From: JAVVWB01 sp036652335
Lineage (GTDB): Bacteria; Synergistota; Synergistia; Synergistales; Synergistaceae
Direction of reading: 5' to 3'
Length of the DNA stretch: 64,000 bases
Assembly (NCBI GenBank): GCA_036652335.1
Contig: JAVVWB010000003.1
Span: forward strand, 62,001 to 126,000
Below, one piece after another: positions 61,946 through 64,000 of the stretch (position 1 is its first letter; each line of letters begins with the position of its first letter). The notes under the pieces are model-generated. The model saw only the letters and a list, made by a program, of their open reading frames with translations. It was not told the DNA's origin and made no database searches. Made by a program: the position numbers and the translations under genes.

Positions 61946-62779
61946 CTAAAGTCTTTCCTCTAGTAATTTTGATGTGCTATCAAGCCAATTGCCATCAAAA
62001 AGCTCTATCATGCCCTTGTCACAGGCAGCTGAAATTTTCGGATCAATAGGTAGTTTAGCAAGAACCTTTAAATTATGTTTTTCAGCAATTTCTTCAATGT
62101 GGCTTTCGCCAAATATCTGATAGTCCTTGCCGTTATCAGGGCATTTAAAATAAGACATATTTTCTACCAAACCAATGATTGGGATATTCATCATTTCTGC
62201 CATTTTGACGGCTTTAGATACAATCATGGATACCAGCTCTTGTGGAGAAGTTACGACAATAATCCCATCAACAGCAATGGATTGAAATACTGTAAGGGGA
62301 ACATCGCCGGTTCCTGGTGGCATATCAATAAACATAAAATCTACATCACTCCAGATAACATCAGTCCAGAACTGTTTAACTGTACCAGCAATTATTGGGC
62401 CTCTCCATACAACAGGATCAGTATCCTTTTCTAAAAGTAAATTAACAGACATAATATCAATGCCGGTCTTTGTTTTAACAGGGAATAGTCCAAATTCGCT
62501 ACCAGTGGCTTTTTCCCGAATTCCGAATGCCTTTGGAATAGAAGGTCCTGTAATATCTGCATCAAGAATGGCAGTATGATAACCCATTCTATTCATGGTA
62601 ACAGCGAGCATGGAAGTAACAAGTGACTTTCCTACTCCGCCTTTACCACTGACAATACCTATGACTTTTTTTACGCTGCTCATCTCATGTAACTTCTCGG
62701 AAAAATCAGTTTTTTGTTCTTTTCTTTCTGCACAGTCCTCTGAACAACTGTTGCAGTTTTGATTACAATTTTCGCTCAT
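61946..62779 (-). CDS. Mrp/NBP35-type iron-sulfur ATPase
   Basis: A P-loop ATPase that carries and transfers Fe-S clusters. N-terminal cysteines C5, C9, C12 and C16 match an NBP35-like cluster site. The deviant Walker A is SGKGGVGKS (44-52), then DADITGPSIPKAFG, IDMPPGTGD and VENMSYF. The CPxC that normally follows reads CPDN here, so one bridging cysteine is missing; some clostridial-type homologues show the same change. The 277-residue length is typical. Operon with the MBL-fold and NifX-like genes. Confidence 0.92.
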   Translation of the reverse strand: MSENCNQNCNSCSEDCAERKEQKTDFSEKLHEMSSVKKVIGIVSGKGGVGKSLVTSMLAVTMNRMGYHTAILDADITGPSIPKAFGIREKATGSEFGLFPVKTKTGIDIMSVNLLLEKDTDPVVWRGPIIAGTVKQFWTDVIWSDVDFMFIDMPPGTGDVPLTVFQSIAVDGIIVVTSPQELVSMIVSKAVKMAEMMNIPIIGLVENMSYFKCPDNGKDYQIFGESHIEEIAEKHNLKVLAKLPIDPKISAACDKGMIELFDGNWLDSTSKLLEERL

Positions 62780-62796
62780 AATTTAGCTCCTTTATT

Positions 62797-63618
62797 TTAG
62801 ATTGTTATTTCACTGCCTGTTGATAAATAATCAATATTATCACCCATAACAGATTTCAGCCTTTCATAGGCTTCTATACCTGTACAATGGCAGGTATAAA
62901 ACTTTGCTTTTGTAGCCATTAGATATTTACCAATTCTATCTATCATATCAGAGTCCTCATTGCCACCAGAGCGACTGGAAAGATGAAATCCGCCTATTAC
63001 ATAATCAGGCATACGACCTTTTATTTCTTGAAAATGTTCAAGTATATTTATGATACCATTATGAGCACAGCCTGTAACTAGAAGGGTCTTTCCGTCTTCC
63101 TCTATGATAAGATTCTGTTCATGTGCAAAAGTATCATCTATCATTCGTTCATTTTGCTCAGTTAGCAACCCACGATTTGATTTCGGTTGAGTCTCTCTTT
63201 GAACAACATTCGAAAATACCTGGATTCCATTACTGATATAGAATTGGTCTGACGTAAGTGCAATTTGCTTATTTTGTTTCAGCTCATCATCAAGACCGAT
63301 AAAATCTAATTTGTCATTTGGACGGATAGCATAATGTTTCTCGAAAGCAAGATGGTGTAAATACACCTCTGCTTTTGTATTTTCTTTAAAAAAAATTTTT
63401 AATCCACCACCGTGGTCATAGTGCCCATGTGAAATTACAAGAAAATCAACGTCAGTGATATTGACGCCAAGTTTTTCAGCATTTTTAAGAAACAATTTAC
63501 TTGCTCCAACATCAAATAAAATTTTAAGTGCATTTGTTTCAATATACAGACTAAGACCATGTTCGTTACCGAAGTCTTTCGATATCGATGTGTTTTCCAC
63601 TAATGTTTTGATAATCAT
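62797..63618 (-). CDS. Metallo-beta-lactamase-fold hydrolase
   Basis: A 273-residue MBL-fold protein. The zinc motif SHGHYDHGGG gives H64, H66, D68 and H69. Further ligands are expected at GCAHNG and GGFHLS, and a THxC-like TCHCTG motif lies near residue 245. It resembles the group annotated as dihydropterin-related 5'-phosphate synthases in archaea and anaerobes; actual substrate unknown. Its ATG overlaps the stop of the upstream ATPase (ATGA), so the two are translationally coupled. Confidence 0.88.
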   Translation of the reverse strand: MIIKTLVENTSISKDFGNEHGLSLYIETNALKILFDVGASKLFLKNAEKLGVNITDVDFLVISHGHYDHGGGLKIFFKENTKAEVYLHHLAFEKHYAIRPNDKLDFIGLDDELKQNKQIALTSDQFYISNGIQVFSNVVQRETQPKSNRGLLTEQNERMIDDTFAHEQNLIIEEDGKTLLVTGCAHNGIINILEHFQEIKGRMPDYVIGGFHLSSRSGGNEDSDMIDRIGKYLMATKAKFYTCHCTGIEAYERLKSVMGDNIDYLSTGSEITI

Positions 63619-64000
63619 GACCTTAGCCCACCACCTTCTTCAAAAAGTAATTTCATTGTCTTATTGTAAACTGCTTTTACTGCTGCACCCGATGCACAAT
63701 CTATGTCTACAATGGTTCGGCCATTATTAATCGCTTTTACTGCATTCGAATCAAAAGGTATTCTACCCATAAAAGTCAGCCTTTGTTTTTTACATAGCGC
63801 TTCTATCTTTTCTGTGTTTTCTACGTTGGTATCAAATTTGTTTATACATATTACTGTCATAGTTCCGAATTTCGCCGCTGTTTTTATAATTCGCTCCAAA
63901 TCACTAATGCCAGATATGGACGGTTCGGCCACTATCAAAACCATGTCCACACCGCTAAGTGATGCTATTACAGGACAGCCTATGCCTGGAGAACCGTCAA
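63615..64000 (-). CDS. MinD/ParA-like ATPase of the Fe-S/NifX cluster, N-terminus outside window
   Basis: Only the last 128 or so codons are present; the frame is open at the right edge. DGSPGIGCPVIASLSGVDMVLIVAEPSISG is the strand following Walker B in the family of MinD-like ATPases that often carry ferredoxin-type 4Fe-4S inserts. VICINKFD and MGRIPFD follow. Such genes commonly come in pairs next to NifX/NifB-like and Mrp genes. The insert and Walker A cannot be seen. Confidence 0.85.
   Translation of the reverse strand, partial: DGSPGIGCPVIASLSGVDMVLIVAEPSISGISDLERIIKTAAKFGTMTVICINKFDTNVENTEKIEALCKKQRLTFMGRIPFDSNAVKAINNGRTIVDIDCASGAAVKAVYNKTMKLLFEEGGGLRS

Noticed and set aside
62075..62434. 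119-codon plus-strand frame opposite the Mrp gene
   Set aside because: Antisense to the P-loop ATPase, with no ribosome binding site and no recognisable motif.
61274..64000. Nitrogenase (nif) locus
   Set aside because: The NifX/Mrp similarity is at superfamily level and no nifHDK or nifB radical-SAM gene is present.

Overview
The window is AT-rich bacterial chromosome, almost entirely housekeeping genes packed with small gaps. The gene set points to an anaerobic-type bacterium related to Firmicutes or Synergistota. Low-GC Gram-positive-type markers are present (whiA-yvcK-rapZ, a SpoIID/LytB protein, a LytR-CpsA-Psr protein, argR-less xseB-ispA-dxs-tlyA-recN, rpiB-upp-wecA-wecB). However, ribosomal protein L27 lacks the N-terminal extension usual in Firmicutes, and no prp protease gene lies between rplU and rpmA. 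I cannot place it to genus. Placement near Synergistota is an inference from gene order, not a proof.

Layout. 1-2350 (minus strand): a serine biosynthesis operon (class V aminotransferase, then serA running off the left edge). It is preceded by a good promoter, a serine-codon-rich leader peptide and an attenuator. 2395-18546 (plus strand): mltG, a DUF4911-like gene, tldD, ftsK, xseB, ispA, dxs, tlyA, nadK, recN, rplU, rpmA, obgE, nadD, lytR and rsfS. Only rpmB is inverted inside this block. A bidirectional terminator at about 18602-18647 closes it. 18658-56111 (minus strand): about 37 kb of co-oriented genes. Read in the direction of transcription these are tig, clpP, clpX, lon, engB, valS, folC, pgeF, a Gfo/Idh dehydrogenase, a small membrane protein, meaB, an rpiB-upp fusion, wecA, wecB, murA, a P-loop/Asp23 fusion, udg, uppS, cdsA, dxr, rseP, ispG, argF, nadE, yebC, ruvC, ruvA, ruvB, a spoIID-like gene, queA, rapZ, yvcK, whiA, gap, pgk and tpiA. 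56304-58946 is a five-domain cyclic-di-GMP protein, followed by a tRNA-Gly(CCC).

59687-64000 is accessory in character. It holds an FMN-type flavoprotein gene and an Rrf2 regulator with two strong inverted repeats over the promoter between them. Next comes a structured non-coding stretch with no gene. Last is an iron-sulfur/NifX-type cluster: a partial MinD-like ATPase, a metallo-beta-lactamase-fold protein, an Mrp/NBP35 ATPase, a C_GCAxxG_C_C gene broken by an internal deletion, and a NifX/NifB-like protein.

How the genes work together. The MEP isoprenoid route (dxs, dxr, ispG), prenyl chain synthesis (ispA, uppS) and lipid carrier use (wecA, wecB, murA, lytR) share the window with phospholipid synthesis (cdsA). 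Lower glycolysis is one operon (gap-pgk-tpiA) beside its YvcK/RapZ/WhiA neighbours. RuvABC, RecN, UDG and XseB serve DNA repair, and Tig/ClpXP/Lon serve protein quality control. NadD, NadE and NadK cover late NAD(P) synthesis.

The most interesting items are the serine leader-peptide attenuator, the P-loop/Asp23 and RpiB-Upp fusions, the REC-GGDEF-EAL-REC-GGDEF protein, the paired operators before the flavoprotein gene, the structured orphan non-coding region at 60984-61188, and the decaying C_GCAxxG_C_C gene. Several gene starts given here were moved downstream to the codon that has a properly spaced Shine-Dalgarno sequence.
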